64,000 nucleotides of DNA from NCBI RefSeq assembly GCF_001039355.2, contig NW_019775485.1, forward strand, positions 303,408 through 367,407. The letters run 5' to 3'. Below, piece after piece: positions 60,583 through 64,000 of the stretch. Position 1 is the first letter of the stretch; every line of letters begins with the position of its first letter. The DNA comes from Lingula anatina. Taxonomy: Eukaryota > Brachiopoda > Lingulata > Lingulida > Lingulidae. The translations under genes and the position numbers were made by a program. The notes under the pieces are model-generated. The model worked only from the letters and a program-made list of their open reading frames with translations. It was not told the DNA's origin and did no database searches.

Positions 60583-61509
60583 TCATTTATCAGATTTCTT
60601 CGACTGAATAAGATGCGTCTCTATCATATACTTGGGTGCATCTTCCAGCAGCAGCCATTGTCTACTAGAATCAAGTTTGTAGTATTCCTGCGACTTCTTT
60701 TTTCCACATGGTCTGTAGACTATTGAACAGTATATCAACAGCGCGCCTGCCTGTAAATATACATAAACAGTGAATTACATTCACTGTTCAATGTGCAAAG
60801 CCAGGTATAAATAACATAAAAGCAATTTTACAACCAAAACTACGATTATTGAGATTATTCTGGAATTTGTGCTTGTCATCGGTGCATATTGAGCTTCATA
60901 AATGGCTGACCTACCCTCCGTAATAATCTTCAATTATTATTACATTCAGTAACAATCGAAACATTGTGGAGATTATCATTTTAACCCCAACAGAAGCTTT
61001 AACTTTACTTGCAATACATTGCATTGTGAAGAAACTTACGTTCCCCAAAGAGAGACCCGTAAGAAGTCCTGATAATGTACTGAATGCGCTGTTGTCTAAT
61101 ATAATTCCTCCGATTACAGGACCTAAAAAACTTCTGAACAATAAAACAGAAATATTTTTCAACAAAGATTGAAACCAAATGATAAAAAATAACAATTTAA
61201 ACAAAGGTATTGAAATAACAGTACTGAATTAAGAAAAGTTAGTATAATATACCAACAAAAATTCAACATCACTTAGCTTCAAAGTTTCAAAGTTACACAT
61301 AAAGTTCCAAGTTTCAGTTGCAGTTACATTACATTGTATTAAGTTATGTCCAAACAAGATGGTGCCAGTTTTTGAACATTCTGAAATATTCTTAAAAGCT
61401 TAGAAATATTCTGCCATTGCTGGGTAGTCGGCGACAACAACAACAACAACAACAACAACAAAAAATTCCAACTCTAAACCTGATACCAATATATATCTGA
61501 ACCAAAAAA

Positions 61510-61556
<47 letters not shown>

Positions 61557-63932
61557 AACTCACCCTAACCCAAGATGAGTCTCATATATTGCTATCAAAT
61601 TCCCATATGTAGTCATATCATCCGGAAGACCTGATGCTCTGCAATGGTATGTGAAAAATCTCAACAAACACAATGGCACGTGTGGACTTCAACCAGCAAA
61701 ACGAACCCGATGCGACTAACACGATGGTGCATGTTTATGCTATTCGTAAAGGCACATCACACCTCGAACGTCTATTTCATATCTTGTAAAACTTTATTAA
61801 AATGGCAGTTAATATGTTTACTGATGAAAGGGTACTACGTGAAATGATGGAGTCCTCTACTCACATAGCATCTAATATGCGGTCGGCCAAAACTGCCACC
61901 TCAGTACATGCTTGGCCAATGCCTATGGTACAGGTTCCTAAGTAAATGCTCCAGGACGATCTTGAATACAGTAAAGTATAATATAACATTACCAAGTTAC
62001 CCCATGTTTGTTTACGCAGTGCGGGTTTATATTACTGTGCAGTAAGTGCTGGTTAATAACAGCCTGCAGTGAGTCATATGGCTCTGTAAAGATCAAAATA
62101 TACCCCAATTATAATAGATGAATTCCTTAACGGGGTAAGCAAACATGGGGCAACGCATTTAACATCCAATAACCAAAATGTATCTGCATCAGAAATGAGG
62201 CTCTTCCATTCCCATCCAGAAAGGCACCTAAAAGATGTAAATTATGCCATGGGTTGATGCTAAAACGAGTGAACCAAATGCCGCGTCTTTAAATTTAAGC
62301 CCCTCGAGTGACACGGGCGGTTGCTCTGTATACTACAGATAAAAAAGATGTGTAAATATACTAAGGTGATTATAACAATTCAAATGATGTGGAGTGTTCA
62401 CTGAATAAATAAATATGAAATTTGTCAGATAAGATATTCGGACTGCACCTACAGAGACTATGCGTAACACAAGTAATCTACTTAAAGTTCTATTCGTAAC
62501 ACGAGGCCGTTCTAAGCTGTCTGACTTGTAACTTTACTACTATATTACCACAACATGGAATCGAATTCTCATAAAATAACAGGCCGCGCCAAAAACTGGT
62601 CTAAAGCAAAATTTGAATCTAATTTGACTCAAGATAAATTATATGCGGTCTAATTAAATGGAATATCTTGCCTTTTTTATAACCGGTAATGTATATGCCT
62701 TGTAAGATTTCTTACAAAAAAGGCTATATGTCTGTTTTGAGCCATATATGTCCCAGCGCTGTAGACCCTAGTGTACCTACCCCTCGCCGTTAGGGTAAAG
62801 ACCGGTAAGTGGACCCCATGGCCCTACTAGGGTGAACCCCACTGCCTTCAAGACAAGCCCAAGGATTACCTGCGTCTTATTACGGTTCTGAAATGAAAGA
62901 GAAAGTTACATGTACACAGCGTCACTTTTTACCTTTTAAATACAATAAATAATAAATGAATAAAAACACGTTCGGTTACTGGTATCACATTGTTATAGTT
63001 TTCAAAGGTAAAACGTTTGTGTATTTCCAAAAGTTCCACTTACAAAGTATATCAATACTGCCTAAAACACAGGTACTTTGCTTGTCTAGGATCCTTCTAT
63101 CGATTATATTTCTATGATCGCACCATGGAATTACAGTTTTTGTCGTTAATATAGCAATGTAGCAATCACAAACATGTGGCTCGAAGTATTACAAACTCTT
63201 AGGCCAATATCGCCAAATCAACCAGGTAATTAACTGGGGACTTTTCAAGAAACAAGCCTCCGGGACTAGGGTAAGCCTTCATTTTGGGTGGATGTTCACA
63301 CCCCCCCTTTCGACCCCTCCTACTCACAAATCTGCCGGACAGCACACCGAACATAGGCACAGACAACGTGTACAGTAAACCTATCAGGGAAAAGGCCAGG
63401 CCAAACATAACGTGGTTGCCCTTCAGACTGGGGTCCACCTAAAATAAAAACCATATTTAAGTTAGTTTTAATTAGTCAGTTGTATTTTACTAAGTTCAAT
63501 AAAAGGTTATAAAAGTAATCGGCAAAGTAGTGTCTTCAGCAGAACGGAGCATATTTGGAACGTAGTGTATAAATGAAGATAAAATGTTTGCCAGTAGAGC
63601 TAGTGATATGTTGTTTGTAGCAATAGATTCGCCGATTTCTCAGATATATATGGCTTGTATATAGTTTGTAAACAGAAAATAGATCAATTCATGACTTCTG
63701 TTGTGTTGTAGTATTAATAATTGACAGATACTGCCTTTGTGCCATTGGTCTAGGGATTGTATCCAGTTTTCTAAGTGTCATCGCCATCTTAAATATATGT
63801 TCAATATCTTACCTTCTGTAGCTGCATCCCAAGTGTTGGTGACAAAGACCCGATTCCCAAGTACGTTATGAAAACCGCTATGTACTCTAAGATAGCGGCA
63901 GGTTGCTTCAATACCTGGACTATCTGGCAATG
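60583..63932 (-). CDS. Major facilitator transporter, SLC18B1-like, C-terminal part (eight exons)
   Basis: Minus-strand exons 63932-63813, 63438-63328, 62887-62803, 62325-62275, 61937-61865, 61638-61564, 61133-61040 and 60750-60583 join in consistent phase and give 258 residues to a TGA at 60583. Several membrane segments are visible: ILEYIAVFITYLGIGSLSP, MFGLAFSLIGLLYTLSVPMF and VILGLVLKAVGFTLVGP, then GIGQACTEVAVLADRI, LGLGSFLGPVIGG and LLIYCSIVY. LGPVIGG in a late helix and the VFGxLSGR-type loop after an early helix are marks of the drug/amine antiporter branch that includes SLC18B1 (vesicular polyamine transporter). The 63-kb exons begin the C-terminal half; the N-terminal half lies beyond the window. 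Donor choice at 62803 and the short exon 62325-62275 rest on phase fit and are the least certain. The tail is basic and soluble. Confidence 0.8.
61437..61557. repeat. (AAC)n and (AATA)n microsatellites
   Basis: An ACA/CAA repeat at about 61437-61460 and a long AATA repeat at about 61508-61556. The latter ends two bases before the minus-strand donor hexamer (GTGAGT, 61563-61558) of the transporter exon 61638-61564. Confidence 0.95.
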
Positions 63933-64000
63933 CTGTGAAGACTTGTCTACAAATTAAGTACTGGGAATTATTGCCGTTTACGTTATTTAAACAATTTGGA

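Overview
The window is a 64 kb piece of a metazoan nuclear genome. It is AT-rich and intron-rich, with many microsatellites, short inverted-repeat elements, retroelement and DNA-transposon debris, and assembly gaps. The genes point to an invertebrate, most likely a marine lophotrochozoan such as a mollusc. The reasons are a Gbx homeobox gene with an invertebrate-type tail, lineage-expanded THAP and SAP-like fragments, mucin/EGF-type secreted exons, and frequent TACATGTA and GTAGGCCTAC words. The species cannot be named from this sequence. All gene models below were built by eye from splice sites, phase agreement and protein motifs; no alignment or search was run.

Left part (about 3.2-10.1 kb). 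A small minus-strand gene encodes a 3CxxC-type (ZAR1/RTP-like) zinc-finger protein of about 143 residues in three phase-consistent exons. A tandem second copy at 7.4-10.1 kb is decayed: it has a 7-nt insertion in its middle exon and has lost the acceptor of its last exon. A plus-strand THAP-domain gene with a frameshift sits in what was that copy's intron. Two inverted-repeat elements lie beside the first copy.

Middle-left (13.2-24.2 kb, plus strand). A signal-peptide exon splices in phase to five further exons, giving a secreted protein with three divergent copies of an unrecognised Cys-containing repeat. Further downstream are a Thr/Ser/Pro-rich mucin-like exon ending in an EGF domain and a Cys-rich last exon. 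The phases of the two blocks do not meet directly, so either an exon is missing or they are two genes. Two LTR-retroelement remnants and two single-N contig joins lie between them.

Centre (33-48.2 kb, plus strand). A complete two-exon Gbx gene (355 residues) has an EH1-like repressor motif at its N-terminus and a Gbx homeodomain, with a 10.5 kb intron. Directly upstream, about 1.79 kb containing the putative promoter and the first 47 nt of the coding sequence is present twice, separated by one N. This looks like an unresolved haplotype or contig overlap rather than a true duplication.

Right part (48-64 kb). There is a Tc1/mariner remnant, an isolated signal-peptide exon, a decayed THAP gene whose 102-bp promoter segment is repeated 864 bp downstream, and a decayed minus-strand SAP-like gene. 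The THAP and SAP fragments share a perfect 22-bp inverted repeat at their outer ends. At the end of the window is the C-terminal part (258 residues, eight exons, minus strand) of a major facilitator transporter resembling SLC18B1. The remaining long stretches hold no gene I can support.
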